In this document: one piece after another, positions 46,802 to 55,441 of the stretch | Layout: every line of letters begins with the position of its first letter | Numbering within the stretch: the first letter of the stretch is position 1 | Translations under genes and position numbers: made by a program | The notes under the pieces: generated by a model | Database searches by the model: none | What the model was told of the DNA's origin: nothing | Seen by the model: the letters and a program-made list of their open reading frames with translations, nothing else | Origin: Enterococcus sp. DIV0212c | GTDB taxonomy: Bacteria; Bacillota; Bacilli; Lactobacillales; Enterococcaceae | Reading direction: 5' to 3' | Assembly: GCF_017377505.1 (NCBI RefSeq) | Contig: NZ_JAFREN010000011.1 | Span: forward strand, 44,812 to 108,811 | Length of the DNA: 64,000 bases

Positions 46802-47788
46802 ATGTCTACGAAAAGCCAGGTGTTAACCTTATTAATGAAACAGGCACCAGAATTTATTTCAGGAGAAGAAATGGCGCAACAACTTTCTTTATCTCGAACA
46901 GCGATCTGGAAAGCAATCAATGAATTGAAAAAAGAAGGACACCACATTTCTAGTAGCCGCAATAAAGGTTACTGCTATGACAAGTCAGATGTTTTATCTG
47001 CAGAAGGCATTTATCTAACGCTGAATCCTGAAACACCGAAGCTTTCGATCACTGTTCTGAATTCCTCGGAATCAACAATGAAAGATGCTAAATTAGCAGC
47101 AATCAATGGGGAAACAAATAACACCTTAATTGTTGCTGACACCCAAGAAGCTCCAAAAGGACGATTCGGCCGACCATTCTTCTCAAAAGCGGGTAGCGGC
47201 ATCTACATGAGTATGCTGCTAAGACCTAATCAAAACTTCGAAGAAATGGCGCAATACACTGTGATCATGGCTGTAGCAGTTGCTCGTGCGATGGATAATT
47301 TGACCTCAGAACAAACCGAAATCAAATGGGTCAACGATATTTATATCAATGAAAAAAAAGTCTGCGGTATTTTATCAGAAGCGATGAGCGATGTAGAATC
47401 CGGTCAAATTTCAAATGTCATTATTGGGATGGGAATCAATTTTTCTTTAAAGCAAAATGAATTTCCGGAAGATCTAAGAGAAAAAGCAACCTCTTTATTT
47501 CCAGAAAAAGACCCTACGATTACACGAAACGAATTGATTGGAGAAATTTGGAATCAATTTTATAACATACTAAATCAGCTACCAGAAGAACGTTTCTTAG
47601 AAGAATATCGCCAAAAATCCTTTGTCCTTGGGAAAACTGTTTCATTTACACAAGCAGGTGTTGACTATGAAGGTATCGCCACTGCAATCAACGATCATGG
47701 TGAACTAGTTGTCCAACTTCAAGATAAAACCGAAAAGGTACTTTCTTCTGGAGAAATTAGCCTAAGCAGTATAAATCCAACGATATAG
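46802..47788 (+). CDS. birA: biotin-[acetyl-CoA-carboxylase] ligase / biotin repressor BirA
   Basis: BirA attaches biotin to carboxylase carrier domains, and with its N-terminal winged helix represses biotin genes. The 328-residue protein has the helix-turn-helix (ISGEEMAQQLSLSRTAIWKAINELKKEGH, about 20-48), the ATP/biotin loop KGRFGRPFFSKAGSGIYMSMLL (about 119-140), KWVNDIYINEKKVCGILSEA (about 179-198) and a C-terminal SH3-like cap. It therefore belongs to the bifunctional group. Starts at ATG with GGAGCG upstream. Monocistronic. Confidence 0.95.
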   Translation: MSTKSQVLTLLMKQAPEFISGEEMAQQLSLSRTAIWKAINELKKEGHHISSSRNKGYCYDKSDVLSAEGIYLTLNPETPKLSITVLNSSESTMKDAKLAAINGETNNTLIVADTQEAPKGRFGRPFFSKAGSGIYMSMLLRPNQNFEEMAQYTVIMAVAVARAMDNLTSEQTEIKWVNDIYINEKKVCGILSEAMSDVESGQISNVIIGMGINFSLKQNEFPEDLREKATSLFPEKDPTITRNELIGEIWNQFYNILNQLPEERFLEEYRQKSFVLGKTVSFTQAGVDYEGIATAINDHGELVVQLQDKTEKVLSSGEISLSSINPTI

Positions 47789-47924
47789 TTTTTCACTAAA
47801 CAACAAAACATTAAGAATTTCTTAAGAAAAACAGATTTTTTCTTACAACTATTTCCCTTAAATTTCATTCATGTTACATTTATATTGCAGATGATTACGA
47901 ATGTTACGAAAAAGGAGATTAGTC

Positions 47925-48899
47925 ATGAAAAAATTTGTTTTTTGTTTAGTCGCATTAACTCTTGCTCTACCTATCACAAGCTTTGCAGAAGAAACACTAT
48001 CTACATCTGAGGCTTCAACAATTGAAACTTCTTCAGTAGAAACAACACAGGATTCAGAAAAAGATGACCAGGCTACAGTGAATAGTACCGTGTCGTCCAC
48101 AGAAAGCTCAGATTCCACAGAAACATCCAGCACCACCCAAAATGCGTATGGTGATCTTATCTCTACAACCCTTGTTGTATTTCAAGGAGAAAAAGTGACC
48201 GCTGAAATGCTCAATCAAGATGGTGGTTATCATGGTGCTGCATTTCAAGATCTGAAGCTTGTAGAAGAGGCTTCAACAGATAAGCTAGGAAAAAATTTAG
48301 TAAAAGTTAGCTTTATGCTTTACCCTTGGGAAGAGGATCAAGGAGAAAAACAAGAAGTTACTCTAGATATGGAGTATCTGGTAGTCAAAACTACACCAAC
48401 TTACAATATCCAGTTTATCTCTTACGATTCTGATAACAATCAAGTGCAAGGAAGAGTATTATCGGTAGATGGAACACCAACAAGCAATGTGCCTATTTAT
48501 GGAAAAAATACTGCTAACTACAATGTAGTGCCCTCAAGCATAAAAGAGTTCTATCCATTTGTTAACCTAAATAGTCCTGTTTTGACAGATGCGCAAGGTT
48601 ACTTTACATTGCCTTATCAAGATAACTACAGTTTCTTTGCCTTTAACAGTGACTCTGGTGACTATTCACCTAGCTATACTTTAAATGACCAAGCTTTCGC
48701 TGGTGCCGCTGCAACTGTAGACACGTCTAAACCAAATGAACGTACAGAAACATCTTCTACTAAAAAAGAAGAAAATAAAAAAGGGCTATTCCCAAATACA
48801 GGGGAAAAGAAAACTGTTTACCTTTCAATTGCCGGTATTGCCATTATTTTACTAGCCGTACTATTTCTATTCATTAAAAGTAAAAAAAATAAAAATTAG
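47925..48899 (+). CDS. sortase-anchored surface protein with FPNTG motif
   Basis: Start at 47925 (MKKFVFCLVALTLALPITSFAEE) after AAAAGGAG; an upstream extension lacks a site. The 324-residue precursor has a signal peptide, a Ser/Thr-rich acidic stalk (about 25-75), a globular middle (about 85-260) and a second linker. The cell-wall sorting signal comes last: FPNTGEKK, a hydrophobic helix (VYLSIAGIAIILLAVLFLFI) and a KSKKNKN tail. FPxTG is a variant of LPxTG accepted by some sortases. No known adhesin domain was recognised. No sortase gene is adjacent; monocistronic. Confidence 0.85.
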   Translation: MKKFVFCLVALTLALPITSFAEETLSTSEASTIETSSVETTQDSEKDDQATVNSTVSSTESSDSTETSSTTQNAYGDLISTTLVVFQGEKVTAEMLNQDGGYHGAAFQDLKLVEEASTDKLGKNLVKVSFMLYPWEEDQGEKQEVTLDMEYLVVKTTPTYNIQFISYDSDNNQVQGRVLSVDGTPTSNVPIYGKNTANYNVVPSSIKEFYPFVNLNSPVLTDAQGYFTLPYQDNYSFFAFNSDSGDYSPSYTLNDQAFAGAAATVDTSKPNERTETSSTKKEENKKGLFPNTGEKKTVYLSIAGIAIILLAVLFLFIKSKKNKN

Positions 48900-48934
48900 T
48901 TTATGAAAAAGGGTTGTTAAAATAGATCGTAAAA

Positions 48935-48979
48935 AAGAAGGAAGCAGAATCGTTGTTGGTTACTGCTTCCTTCTTTTTT
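48935..48979. terminator. bidirectional terminator
   Basis: GAAGGAAGCAG pairs with CTGCTTCCTTC, with T runs on both sides, between convergent genes. Confidence 0.85.
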
Positions 48980-48981
48980 AT

Positions 48982-49935
48982 TTATATTTTTTCTGAAATA
49001 ATTGTTAGTAGTAAACCTAATAAATAACTTCCGTTAAATGCCATCAAGTTTTTTATGGAATAACCAAAGCTTTTAGGGTGTGGCAATTCTTTTTTGAACA
49101 GCTGAAGATTTTTCCAAACAACTGGTAACGATAGGAATACTGTCAAAATCGGCCAACGATACACGCCAAATGGCAATCCAATCAAAACAACCGCGTAACA
49201 AGTCAACATCAACAGTTGAAATAAAATCACGCCCTGCTTCCGGCCAATATAATAAACCAGTGTATACCGATGATTTTCAATATCCGTATCTAAATCCCTC
49301 AAATTATTGGCTAGCATGATATTCGCAATCGTAAACACCATCGGTAAAGATGCCCAAATAATTGCTAATACTGCCCATAAATTCCCCTTCAAAGCAAACG
49401 TTCCTCTAGCCCAATCCAATAGTAAATAAAACGGCGGATCCGCTTGTACATTCAAATAAATCGTCAGCGCAAAAATCCCAAGCCCCATGGTAAATCCGCT
49501 AAACACCTCACCCAAAGGCATTCGAGATAGCGGAATCGGACCAAATGTGTAAAAGATACCAATAAAACAGCACACACCGCCCATTACCAAACATAACCAA
49601 CCTGTTTTGGCAGTCAAAAAAATCCCGATAGCTGCTGCAAAAGCGATCATTCCAAAAATCATATTTCTAACAAGAACCGGTGAAATCCCAGAACTGCCAA
49701 TAATATTCTCTTCGTATTTATATACTTGAGATTTTGCTTTCTTAAAATCCATATAATTATTGATTGCGGTCGTCGCCATATCAAATACAACCATTCCAAT
49801 GAAAAATAACAATGTATACCCTACTTGAAACTGATTAAAATAAGCTATCGAAAATAGCACCCCAATTGCAAAGGGAAATAGACTCGCTAGTTTCGTCTGA
49901 ATTTCCACAACTTGCAAAAACACTTTCAAAGACAT
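48982..49935 (-). CDS. dmkA: UbiA-family prenyltransferase for demethylmenaquinone (DmkA)
   Basis: A membrane enzyme of the MenA type that joins a polyprenyl chain to 1,4-dihydroxy-2-naphthoate. The 317-residue protein has about nine membrane segments. Its two aspartate-rich prenyl-diphosphate/metal motifs are NNYMDFKKAK (about 60-69) and NNLRDLDTDIENHRYTL (about 209-225). It is the last gene after apbE/fmnB, 11 bases downstream, and pairs with the polyprenyl diphosphate synthase at 55,442. In Listeria, dmkA and dmkB supply the quinone for extracellular electron transfer rather than for aerobic respiration; the same use is inferred here. Confidence 0.9.
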   Translation of the reverse strand: MSLKVFLQVVEIQTKLASLFPFAIGVLFSIAYFNQFQVGYTLLFFIGMVVFDMATTAINNYMDFKKAKSQVYKYEENIIGSSGISPVLVRNMIFGMIAFAAAIGIFLTAKTGWLCLVMGGVCCFIGIFYTFGPIPLSRMPLGEVFSGFTMGLGIFALTIYLNVQADPPFYLLLDWARGTFALKGNLWAVLAIIWASLPMVFTIANIMLANNLRDLDTDIENHRYTLVYYIGRKQGVILFQLLMLTCYAVVLIGLPFGVYRWPILTVFLSLPVVWKNLQLFKKELPHPKSFGYSIKNLMAFNGSYLLGLLLTIISEKI

Positions 49936-49946
49936 ATCCGTTCTCC

Positions 49947-51020
49947 TTATTTCAGGTCTTTACGATTACCCATTGTATAACCTGAATCTTTTCCTAACTC
50001 AAAAGCTTTTTCAATATCTTTACTTACAAATACTTCGTCTTCTTTTGTGACAAAAATTACATCAACATCTTTCAAACCTTCAGCATACTCCAACCCTTTT
50101 TTGACACCCATCGCGAATACAGCTGTTGATAATCCATCTCCGTCAATTGATTCATTTGTGATCACCGTAACGCCAGCAATATCATTATCGAATGGATAGC
50201 CAGTTTTTGGATCAAACAAGTGGTGGTAGTTTTTGCCATCTACTTCTAAAAAGCGTTCATAGATTCCAGAAGTGACTAAAGTTTTGTTACTTTCTTGAAT
50301 AGTTCCAATTACTGTATTACGTGCTTTATTAGGATCTTGGATGCCAACATTCCAGTCCATATCTTTACCGCGGGGACTGTGACCAAGTACAAAAACATTT
50401 CCGCCTAAGTCAACGATTGCTGTTGTCACGCCGTTATCTTTTAAAACTTTGACGACTTCATCAGTGATAAATCCTTTAGCGATCGCACCTAAATCCAGTT
50501 GCATACCTTTTTCTTCAAGATAAACCGTTTTGTCCTCATCATTTAATTTTACTTTGTGATAGTCAACTAATTTTAATGCTTGATCGATCTCTTCTTGTGA
50601 AGGCTTGCGAGCATCATCAAAACCAATATGCCATAACTGTGTGATTGGTCCGATTGCCATATCAAAACCGCCTGAAGAATCCTCACTATATTCATATGCT
50701 CGTTTCAACAATGGATAAATGTCATCAGAAACTTTAACTGGTTTAACGCCAGCTTGTTCATTGATTGCATCTATTTCTGAGCCTTTTTCATTTACAGTGA
50801 TCTTATCGCCTAATTCTTTCACTCGATCAAACGCTTTTTTCAAGACATCTTCTTTACCATCGTCATAGATTCTCACTTGGACGTAAGTTCCTAACAATGA
50901 TTGCTGATCTGAATAAGGTTCTTTATTGATTTTTGACTGCTCGTCTTTCGAGTTACATCCTGCTAAAACAACTAAAAATAATGCCATTGCTATAGTGATT
51001 AGTGTTTTTTTGTTCTTCAT
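49947..51020 (-). CDS. fmnB: FAD:protein FMN transferase ApbE/FmnB
   Basis: This lipoprotein enzyme transfers FMN from FAD onto threonines of extracytoplasmic proteins. It has about 357 residues, with lipobox LVVLAGCNS (Cys about 22). The start is ATG 51020 or one codon earlier, after AGAGGG. Motifs: GSEIDAINEQAG, FDMAIGPITQLWHIGF, QLDLGAIAKGFITDEV (the ApbE core, about 175-190), VDLGGNVFVLG and HHLFDPKTGYPFDNDIAGVTV with the metal-binding region. Its evident substrate is PplA, encoded 170 bases upstream with two FMN-acceptor motifs. Shares an operon with dmkA. Confidence 0.93.
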   Translation of the reverse strand: MKNKKTLITIAMALFLVVLAGCNSKDEQSKINKEPYSDQQSLLGTYVQVRIYDDGKEDVLKKAFDRVKELGDKITVNEKGSEIDAINEQAGVKPVKVSDDIYPLLKRAYEYSEDSSGGFDMAIGPITQLWHIGFDDARKPSQEEIDQALKLVDYHKVKLNDEDKTVYLEEKGMQLDLGAIAKGFITDEVVKVLKDNGVTTAIVDLGGNVFVLGHSPRGKDMDWNVGIQDPNKARNTVIGTIQESNKTLVTSGIYERFLEVDGKNYHHLFDPKTGYPFDNDIAGVTVITNESIDGDGLSTAVFAMGVKKGLEYAEGLKDVDVIFVTKEDEVFVSKDIEKAFELGKDSGYTMGNRKDLK

Positions 51021-51116
51021 CATATCCCTCTTTCTAAATAGAAAATTGTCTTATTTATAGTAGCGCTTTTTTTCGTGAATGGGAAGGATTTTCTATCTGC
51101 TATTTATGTATTTTGA

Positions 51117-51158
51117 TAAAAATAAAAGCAGAATTCAGAGTATTACTCTGAATTCTGC
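51117..51158 (-). terminator. terminator of pplA
   Basis: A nearly perfect 15-bp stem (GCAGAATTCAGAGTA with its complement, 51128-51158) followed on the minus strand by TTTTATTTTT. It separates pplA from apbE. Confidence 0.85.
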
Positions 51159-51193
51159 CACATATATATTTTTAGGTTCACTTGTGTAAAAAA

Positions 51194-52123
51194 TTATTTT
51201 TTCATTACGATGTTGTCTACAACGATTTCGTCAGTGTTGCCTTTTTCAGCAGCATTGATCAATTGTTCAGCGTAAGTTACAAATGAATGAGAACTGTGAG
51301 TTGCACCAGTTACTACTTCAACATTTGCAGCTGAACCGTCTTTTTCGTTCATAGCTTTAACTAATTCTTCGTTTAAAGTTTTGATGTATTCTGCTGGACC
51401 TACGCCTGATTTGTCTTTCATGTTTTTGTTGTAGTCAGCGTCATCTTTTTTAGATTTGCCTTCATCATTAACGTTATCGTAGTTAGATTCAGTTACTTTA
51501 CCATCTTTAACAACGATTGAAAATTCAGTGTGGTAGCCATTTGAGTTATTTTTTTCTTTCAATGAATACGTACCATCTTTAAGGTCAGCACCATTGTCGA
51601 TTTCGATTGTTTTAGTGTCGCCAGCTTGAGCTGCTTGAACTAATTGTTGTGCATAGTTTTGGAATGATTCACTTGAGTGAGTCGCACCAGTTACTACTTC
51701 TACACCGTCAGCGCTTTGTGCTTTAACAAAAGAATCGTTTAATTCTTTGATGTATTCAGCAGGGCCTACGCCTGATTTGTCTTTCATATTTTTTTCATAG
51801 TCTTTATCGTCTGCTTTTGATTTACCATCAGCATTGATATTGTCATAGTTAGATTCAGTGATTTTGCCATCTTTAACAGTCATTTCAAATGTTGCACGGT
51901 AACCGTTAGATTCGTTCTTTTCTTCCAATTTATACGTACCATCTTGTAAATCTGCACCAGCTTCTTTTTCTGTTGCTTTAGAAGATTCAGCTGTTTTTGA
52001 TGTTGCAGTACTTGAGTCAGATGATTTTGCAGTATCTTTCTTTTGATCTGATCCACATGCTGCTAATAAAAGAGATGAAAGTGCGATAGCTGTGAAGCCC
52101 TTTACAATTTTGTTCATTTTCAT
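51194..52123 (-). CDS. pplA: flavinylated surface lipoprotein PplA (extracellular electron transfer)
   Basis: PplA carries electrons from the membrane to external iron or other acceptors via covalently bound FMN; in Listeria and E. faecalis the precursor also yields a signal-peptide pheromone. The 309-residue protein has lipobox LLAACGS (Cys23), a Ser/Thr linker and two near-identical FMN-binding domains (about 58-175 and 180-308). Each ends in VVTGATHSS, with acceptor threonines Thr148 and Thr275. Paired KNMKDKSGVGPAEYIK segments show an internal duplication. ApbE for flavinylation is the next gene on this strand, and ndh2 is divergent. It has its own promoter and terminator, so high separate expression is likely. 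Confidence 0.93.
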   Translation of the reverse strand: MKMNKIVKGFTAIALSSLLLAACGSDQKKDTAKSSDSSTATSKTAESSKATEKEAGADLQDGTYKLEEKNESNGYRATFEMTVKDGKITESNYDNINADGKSKADDKDYEKNMKDKSGVGPAEYIKELNDSFVKAQSADGVEVVTGATHSSESFQNYAQQLVQAAQAGDTKTIEIDNGADLKDGTYSLKEKNNSNGYHTEFSIVVKDGKVTESNYDNVNDEGKSKKDDADYNKNMKDKSGVGPAEYIKTLNEELVKAMNEKDGSAANVEVVTGATHSSHSFVTYAEQLINAAEKGNTDEIVVDNIVMKK

Positions 52124-52167
52124 TTTTGTTCACCTTTTCCTTTTCTTAAACGTTCCACAAATTTTGT

Positions 52168-52211
52168 TTGTGATATAATTTACATTCTATAGAAAATTAC
52201 GATTATGTCAA
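52168..52211 (-). promoter_or_regulatory. pplA promoter with a Rex-like dyad
   Basis: Minus strand TTGACA (52206-52211), 16 bases, TAGAAT (52184-52189). Overlapping the start region, 52168-52185 reads TTGTGATATAATTTACAT, two bases off the TTGTGA-N6-TCACAA Rex consensus. NADH-responsive Rex control is an inference. Confidence 0.45.
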
Positions 52212-52300
52212 ATACATTTATAAAAGAAACATAAAAATTTACCCGTTTTTCACGCTTTTTTAATAAAAAAAAATTATTTCCTATATTTATGAATTGTTAT

Positions 52301-52329
52301 TAGACAAAACTTGTAAATCGCTATATAAT
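52301..52329 (+). promoter_or_regulatory. ndh2 promoter
   Basis: TAGACA (52301-52306), 17 bases, TATAAT (52324-52329), 59 bases before the start codon. Confidence 0.7.
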
Positions 52330-52387
52330 GAATTCGATTGTGTATTTATTATCATTTTTTATTTTATTTTTAAGGAGCGGATTATCA

Positions 52388-54295
52388 ATGACAAAGCAAA
52401 AAATTGTCGTTGTGGGAGCTGGTTATGCTGGAGTTTCAGCTACTAAATTTTTAGCAAAAAAATTGAAAAAAGATTCTGACGTTGAGATTACTCTAATTGA
52501 TCGTCATTCTTACCACACCATGATGACTGAGTTGCACGAAGTAGCTGGAGGACGTGTTGAGCCTTCTGCGATTCAATACGACTTACAACGTTTATTCTCA
52601 CGTAAAAAGAATGTCACTCTTGTAACAGACACTGTAACTGGTATCGATAAAGACAAAAAAGTCGTTCAAACAAAGTTAGGTTCTTATGAATTTGACCAAT
52701 TGATCATCGGTATGGGCGGCGAGCCAAATGATTTTGGTACTCCTGGGGTTAAAGAACATGGCTTTACTTTATGGTCTTTTGAAAACTCTTTGAAAATTCG
52801 TGAACATATCTTGGAAACAGTTGAAAAAGCAGCAATCGAACCAGATCCAGAAGTTCGTAAAGCGATGCTTACATTTGTTGTCTGTGGTTCAGGATTTACT
52901 GGTATCGAAATGGTCGGCGAACTAATCGACTGGAAAGATCGTCTTGCAAAAGAATTCAAACTTGATCCTAATGAATTTACATTAATGGTCGTTGAAGCAA
53001 TGCCGACAATCTTGAATATGCTATCCCGTAATGACGCAGCCAAAGCTGAACGTTATTTAGAGAAGAAAAATGTGAAATTGTTGCTTAATGCACCAATCGT
53101 TGAAGTAGCTGCAGACCACATCAAATTAAAAGATGGTTCGACAGTTCCAACACACACATTGATCTGGACTGCTGGTGTTAAAGCGACTTCTGACGCTGCT
53201 GACTTCGGTTTAGAATCAGCTCGCGGCAATCGTTTGATTGCTAACGAATTTATGCAAGCCAAAGGATATGAAGATAAAAACATTTATATCGTTGGTGACT
53301 TGGTGTATTACGAAGAATTTCCTGAAACACCAACTCCACAAATCGTTCAAGCAGCTGAACAAACAGGTCACACTGCCGCTGCGAATATCGTAGCTGACAT
53401 TAAAGGTGGCGAAAAACACAAATTCAAAGGAAATTATCAAGGATTCATGGTTTCTGTCGGCTCTAAATGGGGTGTGGCAAACTTATTTGATAAAATTCAC
53501 CTTAGCGGTTTCTTAGCAATTATTATGAAACACATCGTTAACTTGAAATATTTCTTTGATATCCGTTCTGGTTATTACATGTTCCAATATATTATGCATG
53601 AGTTCTTCCATATTAAAGATGACCGCAATGTAACACGCGGACACTCTTCTCGTTACGGTAATGTTTTATGGAGCGTTCCATTGCGTGTATTCTATGGTAT
53701 GGTTTGGTTAGTCGAATCAATGAAGAAAATTGTCGGAACTGGTGATTACTTGAAACCAAGCACTTGGTTTGGTGATGGTTCATGGTTTACTGATAAAGTT
53801 GCGTTCCCATTCCCATGGTTACAAGAACAAGTAACAACAGGCGCATCTGCCGCTGGTGGTGGTGCTGAGGCAACTGAAACAACAGCTAAAGCTGCTCAAT
53901 TTGGTTTAAGCTATGCATATGGTGAAGAACCAATGCAAGTGTTCGATCACATGCCTAAATGGTTTGAAAGTGTCATGAAATTCATGATGCCAAATCAAGA
54001 AGTTGCTTTATTCATGCAAAAATTCATGACGATTGTTGAAGTATTGATTGCTTTAGCATTGATCGCTGGATTATTCACTTGGTTAAGCAGTGCAGCTACA
54101 ATTGGTTTAACAATTGCCTTCTGTCTATCAGGCATGTTCTACTGGGTAAATATTTGGTTTATCTTTGTAGCCTTCGCTTTGATGAACGGATCTGGACGTG
54201 CACTTGGTTTAGACCGCTGGGTTATCCCTTGGGTACAACGTACACTAGGCAAATGGTGGTATGGTACACCTAAATCCAGATATAGCAGCAAATAA
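52388..54295 (+). CDS. ndh2: type II NADH dehydrogenase of the extracellular electron transfer pathway
   Basis: Ndh2 oxidises NADH and reduces demethylmenaquinone without pumping protons. The start is ATG 52388 behind AAGGAG; an upstream in-frame extension is untranslated leader. The 635-residue protein has an FAD fold (IVVVGAGYAGVSATKFLAKKL, residues 6-26), an NADH fold (FVVCGSGFTGIEMVGEL, about 168-184), IWTAGVKATSDAADFG, and KNIYIVGDLVYYEEF. Beyond the usual 400 residues it has a long C-terminal extension with membrane segments (VEVLIALALIAGLFTWL; ATIGLTIAFCLSGMFYWVNIWFIFVAFAL), the mark of the electron-export type. Divergent from pplA; the eetA-eetB-dmkB genes follow after a terminator. 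Confidence 0.95.
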   Translation: MTKQKIVVVGAGYAGVSATKFLAKKLKKDSDVEITLIDRHSYHTMMTELHEVAGGRVEPSAIQYDLQRLFSRKKNVTLVTDTVTGIDKDKKVVQTKLGSYEFDQLIIGMGGEPNDFGTPGVKEHGFTLWSFENSLKIREHILETVEKAAIEPDPEVRKAMLTFVVCGSGFTGIEMVGELIDWKDRLAKEFKLDPNEFTLMVVEAMPTILNMLSRNDAAKAERYLEKKNVKLLLNAPIVEVAADHIKLKDGSTVPTHTLIWTAGVKATSDAADFGLESARGNRLIANEFMQAKGYEDKNIYIVGDLVYYEEFPETPTPQIVQAAEQTGHTAAANIVADIKGGEKHKFKGNYQGFMVSVGSKWGVANLFDKIHLSGFLAIIMKHIVNLKYFFDIRSGYYMFQYIMHEFFHIKDDRNVTRGHSSRYGNVLWSVPLRVFYGMVWLVESMKKIVGTGDYLKPSTWFGDGSWFTDKVAFPFPWLQEQVTTGASAAGGGAEATETTAKAAQFGLSYAYGEEPMQVFDHMPKWFESVMKFMMPNQEVALFMQKFMTIVEVLIALALIAGLFTWLSSAATIGLTIAFCLSGMFYWVNIWFIFVAFALMNGSGRALGLDRWVIPWVQRTLGKWWYGTPKSRYSSK

Positions 54296-54318
54296 TTCCT
54301 TTTATAGTAAAAAACTAA

Positions 54319-54352
54319 GAGAGTTCTAGGTTTACTCCTAGAACTTTCTTTT
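54319..54352 (+). terminator. terminator of ndh2
   Basis: AGTTCTAGG (54322-54330) pairs with CCTAGAACT (54337-54345), then a T/C-rich tract. It is partial, so eetA may be reached by read-through. Confidence 0.65.
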
Positions 54353-54402
54353 CTCATTATGATAATTAGTTACGACTAAAAACAACAAAGGAGAGGAAAG
54401 AG

Positions 54403-54825
54403 TTGAATTTTAAAGAGTTTATTCAAAAAAGTTATTTGCGTCCTTGGGATATTGTGATCATTTTACTTTTAACTATCAGTTCTTTCTTGCCCCTTGTTGT
54501 TTTCAGTATGCAAAATACTGCACAAGATGATGCAACAAAACAAGCAGTATTAAAAGTGGATGGCGAAGTTATCAAAGTCTTCGAGCTGAAAGAAGATGGC
54601 CCCACTTATACATACAAATATGAAGCAGCTGATGGTGATTATAACTTAATTGAAGTCAGTGGAGACAGAATCCGTATGGTTGAAACAAACTGCGGAGATC
54701 AAATTTGCGTACAACGAGGATGGATATCTAAAGCCGGAGAAACACCGATTGCTTGTTTGCCCCACAATTTATTCATCACAGTTGAAGCTTCTGACGGGAG
54801 TGAGGATGGCAGTTTGATTTATTAA
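54403..54825 (+). CDS. eetA: extracellular electron transfer protein EetA (NusG domain II-like)
   Basis: TTG start after GGAGAGGAAAG; 140 residues. One N-terminal membrane segment (WDIVIILLLTISSFLPLVVFSM, about 16-37) anchors an outward beta domain with the NusG-domain-II pattern: GDRIRMVETNCGDQICVQRGWISKAGETPIACLPHNLFI (about 90-128). The cysteines in NCGDQICV and ACLPHNL are conserved in the family. EetA is required with EetB for electron export in Listeria and E. faecalis and is thought to pass electrons from quinol to PplA; its cofactor is unresolved. First gene of eetA-eetB-dmkB. Confidence 0.9.
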   Translation: MNFKEFIQKSYLRPWDIVIILLLTISSFLPLVVFSMQNTAQDDATKQAVLKVDGEVIKVFELKEDGPTYTYKYEAADGDYNLIEVSGDRIRMVETNCGDQICVQRGWISKAGETPIACLPHNLFITVEASDGSEDGSLIY

Positions 54826-54841
54826 ACATTGCCAGTATATT

Positions 54842-55402
54842 ATGAGCAAATTACAAAAAAATATCTATATTTCCATGTTAGTCGCCCAAGGTGTAATCAT
54901 TGGGTTGATTGAAAATATGATTCCTTATCCCTTTGCTTTCGCTCCGGGTGCAAAATTAGGACTAGCTAATTTGATTACAATCATCGCTATTTTTACGATG
55001 CGCAAAAGAGATAGTTTCTTTTTAGTTTGTATGCGTCTGATTTTGACGACCTTACTTGGAGGAACCATTTCTACCTTCTTTTACAGCGCTAGCGGTGCGT
55101 TACTTAGTTATTTTGGTATGCTGCTAATTATGCAGTTAGGCCCAAAACGTGTCAGTATTATCGGTATTAGCGCTGCTGGTGGATTTTTGCATAACGTTGG
55201 ACAACTATTGACTACTTGTTTCTTTGCTCAATCATGGGCTCCTATGCTTTATCTACCCTTCCTTTCATTTATTGGCCTATTATCTGGAATCGCTATAGGA
55301 ATTGCAGCGAACTATTTACTGCGCCATGTTCAAACCTTACGACAGTTTCAATTAAATTATGAATCGACAACAAAACATAAATGGAGTCAATATTTCCAGT
55401 AA
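54842..55402 (+). CDS. eetB: extracellular electron transfer membrane protein EetB
   Basis: A 186-residue multipass protein (Gx transporter / heptaprenyl diphosphate synthase component I annotation). Motifs LVAQGVIIGLIENMIPYPFAFAPGAKLGLANLITIIAIF (about 13-51) and the glycine-rich GISAAGGFLHNVGQLLTTCFFAQS (about 108-131) define the group. Despite its old name it is not a prenyl synthase; in Listeria it is the membrane partner of EetA. It starts 16 bases after eetA with a weak ribosome site and is probably translated in coupling. Confidence 0.9.
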   Translation: MSKLQKNIYISMLVAQGVIIGLIENMIPYPFAFAPGAKLGLANLITIIAIFTMRKRDSFFLVCMRLILTTLLGGTISTFFYSASGALLSYFGMLLIMQLGPKRVSIIGISAAGGFLHNVGQLLTTCFFAQSWAPMLYLPFLSFIGLLSGIAIGIAANYLLRHVQTLRQFQLNYESTTKHKWSQYFQ

Positions 55403-55441
55403 CAATATAGTCTGACTGAGTAAAATTAAAGGAGTCATTTT

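Noticed and set aside
54842..55402. Heptaprenyl diphosphate synthase component I
   Set aside because: The traditional label for this family; the eetA neighbour and multipass membrane pattern support EetB instead.
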